In this document: in pieces, positions 46,566 to 55,012 of the stretch | Position numbering within the stretch: position 1 is the first letter of the stretch | How the letters are laid out: each line of letters begins with the position of its first letter | From: Geobacter sp. SVR | GTDB lineage: Bacteria > Desulfobacterota > Desulfuromonadia > Geobacterales > Pseudopelobacteraceae | DNA length: 64,000 nucleotides | Direction: 5' to 3' | NCBI RefSeq assembly: GCF_016865365.1 | Contig: NZ_AP024469.1 | Coordinates: 2,758,501-2,822,500 of the forward strand | The notes under the pieces: generated by a model | Databases searched by the model: none | The model's input: the letters and a program-made list of their open reading frames with translations, nothing else | Told to the model about the DNA's origin: nothing | Program-made: the position numbers and the translations under genes

Positions 46566-48610
46566 GTGATCGATATCAGCCGCCATTAGCTGTCCATTTA
46601 GTATGGCATCCATCAGACAAGGATTCAGTCGATCCAATTCTAGAGACTATCTCAACCCATCTTACGAGAAATGTTGACCGGCCGTTTTCGCGGAATTTGA
46701 ATATCCCCCTTTTTCTGTACAGTTCCAACAGTCCCAATATTGTGCCAGGCGCCGTCTCTCAGGAACTTGCGGCACGAAATGTCCTATTCGTTTTCACAAG
46801 CATCAACACCAGAGGCCGCGCCTCGTGGAATGACTACATTCGATCTCTTCCGTGTACAGGCTCGATGAGAGTTATCCCAGTGGCTTTGAGTCGCGAAGGA
46901 CTTGGCCATGGTGAAGATGGTAGCCTCAAGAACCTCAACTTTCTCCGAGCATACCAATGGCCCAAAGGTGCTATACAGCAACATGCAATCCTTGCCATGG
47001 TTCATGAGATTTACCGCCATGGATTTGTTGAAATAATAGAGAGTGACAAAGGCAAGTCTTCGTCCATAAAAATGTTCCTAAGCCATGCGAAAAGTGGGGA
47101 TACTGGTCGACTTCATGCTGAATCCATAAAGCGTTTTATTGAAAACACAAATATGTCGCACTTTTTCGACGCTACGGAAATTTCTCCGGGATTCAAATTT
47201 GACGATGAAATAATTACAAACATCAGAGAGTCAACAATGGTCGCAATTGTTAGCGACGCTTACTCTTCTCGCTATTGGTGCCAGCGGGAAATTTTGTGTT
47301 CCAAAGAACATAACAGACCAATGATTGCTGTTGATTGCTTGGATGATTATGAAGACCGAATTTTCCCTGCCGGATCCAATGTACCATGTGTTCACGTTTC
47401 GCCTAAGTCACCGCTGAGTGAGGCAGACATTCTAAGGATACTTATTGCCGCAATATTAGAAACAGTACGTTACCATCATGCATTAAAGTCGCTTGAGTAC
47501 TACCAATCACAGGGGTGGGTAGACGCAGATTGCGTTTTATCACCTCGGCCACCTGAGATACGTCAGATGCTCACATTTAAGGATCTGGGCAAAACTAAGA
47601 TTTGCTACCCTGAACCCCCGATTTACTCTGAGGAGGCGTGTTGGCATAGCCAAATTGGAATGGATTCTTTCACTCCTCTTTGGAGTTTAACGGAATCTTC
47701 CTTGCTTGATGGCCTGCGGATTGGTATTTCCATCTCAGATGTTCCTAGTAGTGGATTCAGTGAAAACCATATTCCAGAAAGCCAATCTGCAAGATTCGCT
47801 CAGGATCTAGCTCGTCATCTTCTTGCCAGATCAGCCACGCTTGTCTATGGGGGAGACTTGCGCAAGGATGGGTTTACTGAATTTATTCTTGATGAAGCAG
47901 TTGCACTGAAAAGTCGTTTAAACGCTGATCAAATTCATGTGGAAAACCACCTAGCTTGGCCAATTCATAAGACCAATATGGAAATCGTGGTATGGCGCGC
48001 CAGTTACAGTGGGGTCATGAAAACTATCGAACATAGCATTCCAGATGATATTGCGTGTGCGGTAGACAGAGACAATTTCCTCCCTCCATCAACGCCCCAG
48101 AACAAGTACTTTTGGTCACGCTGCTTAACAGAAATGAGGTTAAAATCTATAGATTCTTCACATGCACGCATTTGTGTTGGGGGAAAGCTTTTCGGATACA
48201 ATGGCAAAATGCCAGGTGTCTTAGAAGAAATTCTCATTGCAATTGACAAGAACAAGCCTATCTACTTGATGGGAGCGTTTGGTGGTGTTGTTGGCGATAT
48301 TTGTAAGGCGCTTCGTGGTAAGGCCTATCCCGACGCTCTCACTGAAACCTGGCAATTAACGCACAATGATGGATATGTTGATCTGCAAGAAATCGCACGT
48401 ACGCATGATATGCATGCAGATTATGACGCAGTCAAAACAACCCTTGTAAACATCAATGTCCCAATACTAGCTGCAACTGCTGGTCTAGAAGAAGAATCCT
48501 ATATACGGCTGATGGAAACCCCTTTTGTTGATGAATGTATTCACCTTATAATCCAGGGATTGAAGAATCTTTCGTCCAAAATGGTCAAAAAAGAGAGAGC
48601 GGGGTCTTAA
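46562..48610 (+). CDS. TIR-TIR-SLOG protein, candidate effector of a Thoeris-like system
   Basis: 682 residues. Residues about 8-158 are a degenerate TIR-like fold (LAVHLVWHPSDKDS, LFVFTSINTRG). About 168-315 is a canonical TIR with IKMFLSHAKSGD, DATEISPG and SRYWCQREI, whose E243 matches the SARM1-type catalytic Glu. About 380-670 is Rossmann-like and resembles a SLOG domain: LRIGISISD, LVYGGDLRKDGFTEFIL, ARICVGGKLFG and YLMGAFGGVVGDI. SLOG in ThsA binds the cyclic ADPR signal. A TIR effector with its own SLOG sensor would therefore fire NAD depletion on signal binding. This is inferred from domains; no nucleotide-binding residue is proven. Confidence 0.78.
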   Translation: MSDRYQPPLAVHLVWHPSDKDSVDPILETISTHLTRNVDRPFSRNLNIPLFLYSSNSPNIVPGAVSQELAARNVLFVFTSINTRGRASWNDYIRSLPCTGSMRVIPVALSREGLGHGEDGSLKNLNFLRAYQWPKGAIQQHAILAMVHEIYRHGFVEIIESDKGKSSSIKMFLSHAKSGDTGRLHAESIKRFIENTNMSHFFDATEISPGFKFDDEIITNIRESTMVAIVSDAYSSRYWCQREILCSKEHNRPMIAVDCLDDYEDRIFPAGSNVPCVHVSPKSPLSEADILRILIAAILETVRYHHALKSLEYYQSQGWVDADCVLSPRPPEIRQMLTFKDLGKTKICYPEPPIYSEEACWHSQIGMDSFTPLWSLTESSLLDGLRIGISISDVPSSGFSENHIPESQSARFAQDLARHLLARSATLVYGGDLRKDGFTEFILDEAVALKSRLNADQIHVENHLAWPIHKTNMEIVVWRASYSGVMKTIEHSIPDDIACAVDRDNFLPPSTPQNKYFWSRCLTEMRLKSIDSSHARICVGGKLFGYNGKMPGVLEEILIAIDKNKPIYLMGAFGGVVGDICKALRGKAYPDALTETWQLTHNDGYVDLQEIARTHDMHADYDAVKTTLVNINVPILAATAGLEEESYIRLMETPFVDECIHLIIQGLKNLSSKMVKKERAGS

Positions 48611-48631
48611 TTCTAAGGAGACCTATGGGGC

Positions 48632-49094
48632 CAGGCTTTGCATTTGGTGATTTAAGGTAAATAGTCACCGCCATGGCGCGCAAACCACGCATACATGCTC
48701 CCCGCCGACATTCCGCTTTCCCGAATCGTGCAAAACATCTCCTTCCGGTACACCCGCTGGGTCAACTGGCGACACAACCGGACCGGCCACATCTTCCAGG
48801 GAGGGTAGGAATCAATGAACTACTGGCGGCGATACTTAAGGAATATGGAATTTCTGCTGAAGACCTCACCAGACCCGGAAAAGACAATCACCGGGGAGAA
48901 GCGCGAGCAATGGCAGCATAGGTTATTCAGGATCTGCCGACGATCACGCTGACACAGCTTGGTAGGATCGCCGGTCGCGATATTTCCTCCCTGAGTGCAG
49001 CAGCCCGGCGTATGCAAAAGCGGGCGGGCTCGGAGCCTGAATTATCCAAAAGAAAAGCAGCATTGGCCTCAGAAATCACCAAATACAAAGCCTG
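48632..49094 (+). mobile_element. RAYT-derived element with 22-bp inverted ends
   Basis: The left end CAGGCTTTGCATTTGGTGAT (48632 onward, to 48653) and the reverse complement of 49073-49094 agree at 21 of 22 positions, defining a 463-bp element. Inside lies a decayed REP-associated tyrosine transposase gene. The right end abuts the half attC-like site at 49136. It probably moved by the RAYT/REP mechanism and separates the TIR operon from the GNAT cassette. Confidence 0.7.
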
Positions 49095-49095
49095 A
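48674..49095 (+). pseudogene. REP-associated tyrosine transposase (RAYT) remnant
   Basis: The start MARKPRIHA is the typical RAYT N terminus. In a second frame the text continues DIPLSRIVQNISFRYTRWVN and then RHNRTGHIFQGG, followed by a stop. After another shift, the C-terminal HTH extension LLAAILKEYGISAEDL and TITLTQLGRIAGRDISSLSA is readable. The central catalytic part with the tyrosine is missing. It carries a large internal deletion, frameshifts and stops, so it cannot be functional. Confidence 0.75.
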
Positions 49096-49135
49096 CCCCG
49101 TACTTGTACAAAAGACGGCGGGTCCACGCCGACCC

Positions 49136-49142
49136 GTTAGGC
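49136..49142 (+). other. attC-like R' half site
   Basis: GTTAGGC fits the R' consensus GTTRRRY and pairs with GCCTGAC at 49090-49096 apart from one position. That left partner coincides with the end of the RAYT element, so the original attC was probably disrupted, leaving only GGCGGGTCCACGCC and the R' core. It marks the left border of the GNAT cassette. Confidence 0.45.
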
Positions 49143-49160
49143 TCAATAGGAAATTTAATT

Positions 49161-49628
49161 ATGATAGTCGAAATAGTTGATAAAGAATCGGCTGATGAAA
49201 TCGCAAAATTGGCAGTGTGCCTTACTAATGAAATAATAGAGCGCACTGGTATTAAACATTTTGACGTTGATGTGCCACTGGCAATTAAGCTCTGTGAAGA
49301 ATATATGAAGAGTGGTCAATATTGCGTCGTGGCGGCAACTGATGAAGGCAGGATCATTGGTTTCGGCGCGTTATGTGAAAGCCATTCATTATATGCAGAA
49401 GGTACTTTCGGCATAATTCAGGAGTTTTATGTCATGCCGGAATATCGGTCGCACAAGGTAGGTCAGCAGTTGATTGACAAGATTGTAGATGTAGCAAAGA
49501 ACAAAAGATGGAAACGATTGGAACTTTGCACTCCACCTATACCTGAATTCAATCGAACTGTTTCGTTTTATCAGGCAAACGGCTTTGAAATTACCGGCGG
49601 CTATAAAATGAAAAGGGTATTAGCCTAA
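49161..49628 (+). CDS. GNAT family N-acetyltransferase (integron-type cassette gene)
   Basis: 155 residues, a standard GNAT fold. The acetyl-CoA site reads MPEYRSHKVGQQLI (Q/RxxGxG/A-like), with IIQEFYVMPEY before it and VSFYQANGFE near the end. The substrate cannot be predicted; cassette acetyltransferases range from antibiotic resistance to toxins. The stop TAA lies inside the R" core of the following attC-like site, a hallmark of integron cassettes. The ATG at 49161 is preceded by an AT-rich stretch but only a weak Shine-Dalgarno. Confidence 0.85.
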   Translation: MIVEIVDKESADEIAKLAVCLTNEIIERTGIKHFDVDVPLAIKLCEEYMKSGQYCVVAATDEGRIIGFGALCESHSLYAEGTFGIIQEFYVMPEYRSHKVGQQLIDKIVDVAKNKRWKRLELCTPPIPEFNRTVSFYQANGFEITGGYKMKRVLA

Positions 49629-49685
49629 CACTCGGCGGCACACGGGCTTCGCTGGCACTCCGCCGGTGCGCCTCGGCCGTTGGGC
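49623..49685 (+). other. attC-like integron recombination site 2
   Basis: 63 bp from GCCTAAC (R") to GTTGGGC (R'). GGCGGCAC can pair with GTGCGCC leaving one extrahelical G, as in true attC hairpins. The GNAT stop codon is embedded in R". Same length and inner motifs as site 44752-44814. Confidence 0.8.
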
Positions 49686-49773
49686 AAAAGAAGAACAACT
49701 TGGAATGAACACCAATTTACAGCCTGCCTCGCACGCACGGATACCCAGACTTACCGGGAGAAATGGAGATATT

Positions 49774-50376
49774 ATGAGATTGCTCAGAAAGCCGATTCTG
49801 CTCGTTTTTATCCTGCTCTTGACCGGATGCGCATCCCGTTTCACCAGGATTGAGCAGCCGAATACCGCCTTCGAGCGTCCGGGGTATACCGTCCACTCTC
49901 CGAAGCAAGATGGGTGGGTGTACGCGAAGTACGAAAACCCGGGTGAGCATGTCATCCTGTTCGGCAAGCCACAAAAAGAGGTCGACCATACCCTCTACGC
50001 CAGTGTCAAAGAGATTCCCTCGTTCGCGAAGTTCGAAAAACCGGAAGATTTTCTCGACTTTCAGAAGAAAGCATCCAAGATTGGGAATGACCCTCGGCGC
50101 TACAATTACCTAGATGAACAACTTACCCTCGAGCACACCTTCGGAGACTATACCGTTGCGTACTACGTGAAAGCGGAGGACCATGGGGCCGTCCAGAGTA
50201 GCGGCGCACCCTTCCTGGTCATGGAAACCTACGCTTACTATTTCATCCATCCGAGCATTCCGAATCTCATGGTCAATATTATTTACAGTGAAAGAGCAAA
50301 AAACGGCGAGTTACCCGACAATTTCAAAAGCACTGCACTGGAGTTTGTCAATGGCATCACGCTCAAGAACAAATAA
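49774..50376 (+). CDS. Cassette lipoprotein A
   Basis: 200 residues, not recognised. Signal peptide II with lipobox LLTGC. The mature part has a PxxGWVYAKYENPGEHVILF strand and alternating beta segments with few cysteines. It overlaps the next lipoprotein gene by 26 nt, suggesting two outer-membrane partners. AATGGAGAT lies just before the ATG at 49774. It follows an attC-like site, so it is likely a mobile-cassette gene. Confidence 0.7.
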   Translation: MRLLRKPILLVFILLLTGCASRFTRIEQPNTAFERPGYTVHSPKQDGWVYAKYENPGEHVILFGKPQKEVDHTLYASVKEIPSFAKFEKPEDFLDFQKKASKIGNDPRRYNYLDEQLTLEHTFGDYTVAYYVKAEDHGAVQSSGAPFLVMETYAYYFIHPSIPNLMVNIIYSERAKNGELPDNFKSTALEFVNGITLKNK

Positions 50377-50818
50377 ATTCAGGAGATTCTTTTGGTACGG
50401 AATCTTAGTGGCGTCCCTGTGCAGTTGCACATTCCGCCACACCGATGTGTTCGACCCCGGCGTCTTGAAACGGAAGAAAGCCGTCTTCATTTATGGCATA
50501 GAAGATGATCTCAAGATTAAGGAGACCGTGCGGAAGGGAATGATACGCCGGGGATACACCGTGACAGAGGACAAGTCAAAGGCAGAGCTGACAGTAGACT
50601 TCAATTACCAGTGCCGTTGGGATGTCTTCCACTATACCTGTAGAAGGTTCAACTTTTACATTACCGATGCCATTTCCGAGAAAGTTCTTGTCCATTCGCG
50701 GTTTTGGGCTGACACGCCATTCGGAGTGGAAGAACAGGTTAATAACTTGCTCGAAAATGTCGATGGTGAATTGGACAAAACACAGGACAGTGGCAGCAGC
50801 CCGATCCGCCCAGATTAA
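50351..50818 (+). CDS. Cassette lipoprotein B
   Basis: 155 residues, not recognised. A basic N terminus, then a membrane segment and a lipobox-like VASLCSC, so probably a lipoprotein. Mature KRKKAVFIYGIEDDLKIKETV and ELTVDFNYQCRW suggest a small alpha/beta domain. The start at 50351 is inside the previous gene; the frame is open further upstream but lacks a plausible signal. Function unknown. Paired with lipoprotein A. Confidence 0.65.
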   Translation: MASRSRTNKFRRFFWYGILVASLCSCTFRHTDVFDPGVLKRKKAVFIYGIEDDLKIKETVRKGMIRRGYTVTEDKSKAELTVDFNYQCRWDVFHYTCRRFNFYITDAISEKVLVHSRFWADTPFGVEEQVNNLLENVDGELDKTQDSGSSPIRPD

Positions 50819-50905
50819 CCAGAAAGTAACGTCAAGCTTGAAGCGCCTTTCTGGGGCTTCATTTTCCATGTATGTGAGGAGAATTACGAGATGTCCCAGC
50901 CAGAA

Positions 50906-50965
50906 AGTTAGACACCGCCCGCCCGAAAAGACTGGGCTGGCGGGTCAACTGCCGAATCGTTATGC
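50906..50965 (+). other. Degenerate attC-like site 3
   Basis: GTTAGAC (50906-50912) and GTTATGC (50959-50965) flank a hairpin with CCCGCC/GGCGGG arms around the core GCCCGAAAAGACTGGGC, a core shared with 52014-52054. R" is not recognisable, so this may be a decayed attC or only a related palindrome. Confidence 0.35.
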
Positions 50966-51016
50966 GCAAATGGATATGAAAACAGTGGATTCGAATTATG
51001 TAGAAAGGAGATTGCG

Positions 51017-51967
51017 ATGATTATCAGGGAGCGCCCTTCAGGGTTGCGCCTTTTTTTCATAATCAAGGGATCGATATTGCCGAGGATTATCCGGCCGCTT
51101 GGGGCCACCGTGCTGCTTGCGATTATTGTAACGCTGACTCGCGGGATATTCTTCGGGCTGAAGATAACCATGACACCCACTCCGTTCAGCCTGATCGGGC
51201 TTGCGTTGGCCATCTTCATCGGGTTTCGCAACAGTGCGAGCTACGACCGCTACTGGGAAGGAAGGAAGCTTTGGGGGGAACTCATAATCATATGCCGGAA
51301 TCTGACGCGGCAACTTTTTACCTTTGTTTCGCATGAGCAGAGATCGCCGTTAGCTCGCCCGCCGTTCGAGCGTCCCGCCCCCAGGTTCCGCATAGTCTAT
51401 CTGCTCATAGCGTTTGCCCACGCCCTGCGCCATCATCTGCGGGATTCCGACTCATGGGAAGATGTGCGGGAGTATCTCCCTGATAGTGCTGAAGCTCCGT
51501 TCAAAACGGCTCACAGCAAGCCGAACTTCCTTCTTCTGATGCTGGCGCAGGAGCTGCGGTCCTGCCTGGAGAATGATCAGGTCGGTGAATACGTTGCCGT
51601 CAACCTTGATAGGAATCTCACGGCTCTTACCACCGTTCTTACCGGCTGTGAACGGATCAAAAATACCCCCATACCGTTTAGCTACAACCTGCTCCTCCAC
51701 CGTACGGCTTATCTCTATTGCTTTCTCCTGCCATTCGGCTTGATCGATTCGATCGGGTTCATGACCCCCTTTGTCGTCGGTATCGTCTCGTACACCTTTT
51801 TCGGGCTCGACGCATTGGGAGACGAGATCGAAGAGCCGTTTGGCGTGCTTCAAAACGACCTTGCCCTGTCATCGATGTGCCGAACAATCGAACTGGATCT
51901 TCGTGCAGCGCTGGGAGAAAAGAATCTTCCGGAACCGTTGCGACCGGAGAATTATTGTATTCTGTGA
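51017..51967 (+). CDS. Bestrophin-like membrane protein (UPF0187/YneE family)
   Basis: 316 residues with four main hydrophobic regions: two near the N terminus (LGATVLLAIIVTLTRGIFF and FSLIGLALAIFIGFRNSASY) and two after residue 230. YDRYWEGRKLWGELI is the bestrophin signature, the hinge after helix 2. Family members are anion or sodium channels of the inner membrane. AAAGGAGATTGCG precedes the ATG. It is bounded on both sides by attC-like sequences, so it looks like another cassette. Confidence 0.85.
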   Translation: MIIRERPSGLRLFFIIKGSILPRIIRPLGATVLLAIIVTLTRGIFFGLKITMTPTPFSLIGLALAIFIGFRNSASYDRYWEGRKLWGELIIICRNLTRQLFTFVSHEQRSPLARPPFERPAPRFRIVYLLIAFAHALRHHLRDSDSWEDVREYLPDSAEAPFKTAHSKPNFLLLMLAQELRSCLENDQVGEYVAVNLDRNLTALTTVLTGCERIKNTPIPFSYNLLLHRTAYLYCFLLPFGLIDSIGFMTPFVVGIVSYTFFGLDALGDEIEEPFGVLQNDLALSSMCRTIELDLRAALGEKNLPEPLRPENYCIL

Positions 51968-51998
51968 TGTCCACACAAAGAGCCGAGCAAATGACTGA

Positions 51999-52054
51999 CG
52001 CCAACTTGCGGCACGACCAGCCGCCCGAAAAAAGATTGGGCTGGCCCGTTGGGC
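51999..52054 (+). other. attC-like integron recombination site 4 (right end of array)
   Basis: CGCCAAC at the left approximates R", and GTTGGGC (52048-52054) is a perfect R'. GACCAGCC/GGCTGG form the inner stem around GCCCGAAAAAAGATTGGGC. It is the last such site; immediately right of it begins a truncated copy of the zupT upstream region. Confidence 0.55.
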
Positions 52055-52074
52055 ATCCCCCTGGAAGCCTCGCC

Positions 52075-52231
52075 TCGGACAGTTTACTGCGTACCATGTT
52101 CCCAACACCCCATTACCTTGACTAACGCATGACTTTACCCTACCCTCCTCTCATGCCAATGACACCCCACCAGCTCAAGTCCTGACCATTAAAAACGTGT
52201 GGATCACACTCGGAAGGACGCTGTTTGCCGG
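52075..52231 (+). repeat. Truncated duplicate of the zupT 5' region (copy A)
   Basis: This stretch and 57855-58009 are clearly homologous over their full length: CATGTTCCC, CCATTACCTTGACTA, CGCATGACTTTACCCTACCC and AAAAACGTRTGGAT occur in the same order. In this copy the zupT start ATG has become ATT and coding homology ends after about 50 nt, so it is a dead fragment. It is a direct repeat with copy B. Confidence 0.85.
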
Positions 52232-52295
52232 GTCCTGGGAGATCACCTCGGGCGGCTTAATGCGTATTCTGCCCGCATGTCTGTTATCATAACTC

Positions 52296-52919
52296 ATGAA
52301 CAAAGAGTATCGACCAATGCACATTGCCATTCTTACATTCCAAGGCTTCAATGAACTCGACTCGCTTATTGCTCTCGGCGTCCTGAACCGCATCAAGAAA
52401 CCGGACTGGCGGGTGACGATCTGTTGCCCTGAGCCAGAGGTTACGTCCATGAACGGTGTAACCATACGCGCTCAGTCAACGCTTGAGGATGCCGCTTCAG
52501 CTGACGCCGTGATTATTGGGAGCGGGAGGCAGACACGACAGATTGTCAGCAGTCCCGAGTTGATGAGCCGACTCTCCCTCCAGCCCGAACGTCAACTTAT
52601 TGCCGCGCAATGCTCAGGCACGCTGATTTTAGCCAAGCTTGGATTGTTAGGTGCCGTGGCGTGTACGGATCTGACAACAAAGCCGTGGGTAGAAGAAGCA
52701 GGCGTGGAGGTTCTGAACCAACCGTTCTTTGCTCAGGGCAACGTTGCGACCGCAGGCGGATGCCTCGCTTCATCGTACGTTGCTGGCTGGCTCATTGCGA
52801 GAACCGAGGGACTGGAAGCGGCTTCCAAGGCGCTTCATTACGTCGCCCCGATTGGAGAGAAAGAAGCTTTTGTTGCCAATGCACTCAAGCACATTGAGCC
52901 TTACTTACCCCACAGGTAG
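52296..52919 (+). CDS. DJ-1/PfpI family protein
   Basis: 207 residues of flavodoxin-like DJ-1/PfpI fold. IAILTFQGFNELDSL starts the fold, and the nucleophile elbow AAQCSGTLILAKLGLLG carries the reactive cysteine. Members include amidases, glyoxalases and chaperones; some are N-terminal parts of AraC regulators, but no HTH is present here. A second in-frame ATG at 52317 is possible. It begins the segment between the two zupT 5' copies. Confidence 0.85.
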   Translation: MNKEYRPMHIAILTFQGFNELDSLIALGVLNRIKKPDWRVTICCPEPEVTSMNGVTIRAQSTLEDAASADAVIIGSGRQTRQIVSSPELMSRLSLQPERQLIAAQCSGTLILAKLGLLGAVACTDLTTKPWVEEAGVEVLNQPFFAQGNVATAGGCLASSYVAGWLIARTEGLEAASKALHYVAPIGEKEAFVANALKHIEPYLPHR

Positions 52920-52935
52920 AATTCGGGAAGGTGAG

Positions 52936-53613
52936 TTGCCGGACAAAAGAAAAAATCAAACTGCCGAAGAGCAAGAAAGATTGGTAGGGCTTGTGGGAAA
53001 TTTTACTGCCGTAGTCATTGACTTTGAAACAACAGGACTCTCTCCGGGATATGGAGACAGGACCATCGAAGTCGGTGCCGTCCTGGTTTCGGGCAACCGG
53101 ATCGTCGACAGGTTTCAAAGTCTTATGAATCCGGGAATGCGGGTATCCGGTTTCATCGAAGAATACACCGGTATCACCAACACGATGCTCTCCACGGCCC
53201 CTGCCATCAAGGAAGTCATGGCTCAGCTCAAATCATTCATCGGGCAACACCACCTGGTTGCCCACAATGCATCCTTTGACTCACGCTTCCTGGATGCGGA
53301 GTTCAAGCGCATCGACCATCGGAGAACCAACGAGTTTGCCTGCTCCATGCTGGCATCCCGGAGATTGTACCCCGAAGCCCCCAATCACCGACTTGAGACC
53401 CTGGTTCACTACAAGAAGCTGAAGACTGATGGCGTTCATCATAGAGCCTTGGCAGATGCCGAAATGACCGCTCATCTGTGGCTGAATATGATAGCGGATA
53501 TAAAAGCCACATATGGGGTACGGGATGTACCCTTCAAGCTGATGCAGCAGGTGACAAAGGTTCCCAAGAAAGGACTGCATGATTTTCTGTTGAAAAAGGC
53601 CACCCAATATTAG
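52936..53613 (+). CDS. DEDD 3'-5' exonuclease (PolC/DnaQ-type)
   Basis: 225 residues. Exo I VVIDFETTGLSPGYGDRTIE, Exo II AHNASFDSRFL and Exo III HHRALADAEMTAHL are all present, giving the DEDDh acidic set. The family degrades ssDNA or RNA and proofreads polymerase errors; stand-alone copies often act in repair. The TTG start at 52936, preceded by GGGAAGGTG, is chosen; an open frame upstream overlaps the DJ-1 gene without relevant sequence. It starts 16 nt after that gene. Confidence 0.8.
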   Translation: MPDKRKNQTAEEQERLVGLVGNFTAVVIDFETTGLSPGYGDRTIEVGAVLVSGNRIVDRFQSLMNPGMRVSGFIEEYTGITNTMLSTAPAIKEVMAQLKSFIGQHHLVAHNASFDSRFLDAEFKRIDHRRTNEFACSMLASRRLYPEAPNHRLETLVHYKKLKTDGVHHRALADAEMTAHLWLNMIADIKATYGVRDVPFKLMQQVTKVPKKGLHDFLLKKATQY

Positions 53614-53776
53614 ATGAATAATCAGCCCTCCAGAGACAGTGCCCTTCCAGCAAAAAGCAGCCTATCCCCTTATTCCCATACGTATTATGTTCCCCGAACA
53701 ATCTTGTTGATGTAGTTAATAATCTCACCGGAATATATAGGTTTAAAATTGGTACTGACAATGGCATGCCGTGAAT

Positions 53777-54550
53777 TCATGGGAAGGAAGTCATGTCTCC
53801 GCTTTTACCTGGAGAACTGAACCGTATTGAACTATTACCCATATAATCATTGCTCCCTACATGGATGAGCTGACTTTTGAGATCAAGCCAGATCTCGCCT
53901 CCGAGCCTTCTCCACCGCGTACAAAATGCGTAGTCTTCACTGATGTATTCACCGGTTCTCTCATCAATGAATGGGTCAAACAGAGCAAACAGATGCCGTT
54001 CGCTTGGAGCATCTTTTGTATTCGAGTGGATTCTCTGATATTTCAAGTGCGGATAGGCGAACATCAGCGTTTCAATTACACTGCGCTTGATCAATTGGAA
54101 ACCACCACCTGCATATCGCGCCGTAGCAAAGCTGTCTTCAACTTTCAATTCACTGCCTTCGCACAATGTCCCTACATAATTCAACCCCGCGCTGACAATA
54201 GATTCTCCACGTGAATGACGCTCCGTAAACTGGTGCCAATCGAACTCCTTTATCGGATACATTGCAGCCACAAAATCCCTGTTTGCACAGAATAGCCGTG
54301 CAAATTGCGCAGGATTGAATCCGATATCACTATCGATAAACAGCAAATGAGTGGCTGACTCGTCATCCATAAATTTACCTATAAGCGTAGAACGAGCCCT
54401 GGTAATCAGCGCATCATTGCCAAGTAAGGCCAGAGATAAATCTACCTGTGTGCCATAGCTCGTCATCATGCTGATGATGGACTGCATATACGATTGGGTG
54501 AGTTGGCCACCAAAGCATGGTGTTGCAATAAATATTTTGGCTTTATTCAT
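53777..54550 (-). CDS. Glycosyltransferase-like protein (GT-A fold, family 2-like)
   Basis: 257 residues. It starts KIFIATPCFGGQLT and has LLFIDSDIGFNP with a DxD-like metal site and GGGFQLIKR. It lacks membrane helices and the usual family 2 length. It resembles phage- or island-encoded galactosyltransferases more than chromosomal enzymes. Base composition is lower in GC than the flanks, and it is on the opposite strand to all its neighbours. The acceptor is unknown; a regulator or acyl-group role cannot be excluded. Confidence 0.6.
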   Translation of the reverse strand: MNKAKIFIATPCFGGQLTQSYMQSIISMMTSYGTQVDLSLALLGNDALITRARSTLIGKFMDDESATHLLFIDSDIGFNPAQFARLFCANRDFVAAMYPIKEFDWHQFTERHSRGESIVSAGLNYVGTLCEGSELKVEDSFATARYAGGGFQLIKRSVIETLMFAYPHLKYQRIHSNTKDAPSERHLFALFDPFIDERTGEYISEDYAFCTRWRRLGGEIWLDLKSQLIHVGSNDYMGNSSIRFSSPGKSGDMTSFP

Positions 54551-55012
54551 GGCAGGTGCCTTTCAGGTTATTGGTCCGGTAGTCAAAACATATGCATCAG
54601 CGACCGTAGATCTTGAAGTATCCACGTATGTAATAGCGTCGCATTTGCATGTTATGCGTTTTCTTGATGAGGTCTTCTCTTGACCCCGCCGGAATTTCGG
54701 AACTCCAGCCAAGCTATGACATCCTTGCCAGATGCACTGTGGTTATCCGGTATCAGAAAGGCCTTTGCTGCCGGCATTCTTTGCACTCAACGTGATGAAC
54801 GCCTCTGAAGCCATGGTTTCTGAATATTCAGTTTATCGAGCAAAATTAAGGAAGAAATGTGGAAGAAATAAGAAAATGAAGCCATCCGGTATGATAGATG
54901 TTATTTTGCCATGCAAACCTGAACGTGGGCGGTCGCCCGGATGGACTCGCCTTTGTGGAAGTGCCCGAAAGGTAATATGACTCTCCAACCGTGGGAACAG
55001 GGGACAAGCGCT
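54551..55012. other. Intergenic region without recognisable content
   Basis: 462 nt between the divergent glycosyltransferase-like and SDR genes. A reading frame at about 54732-54980 has no family features, no ribosome-binding site and biased composition, so it is not called. No repeat or terminator of note was found. Confidence 0.5.

Noticed and set aside
54732-54980. An 82-residue frame before the SDR gene
   Set aside because: No ribosome-binding site, atypical composition and no recognisable fold.
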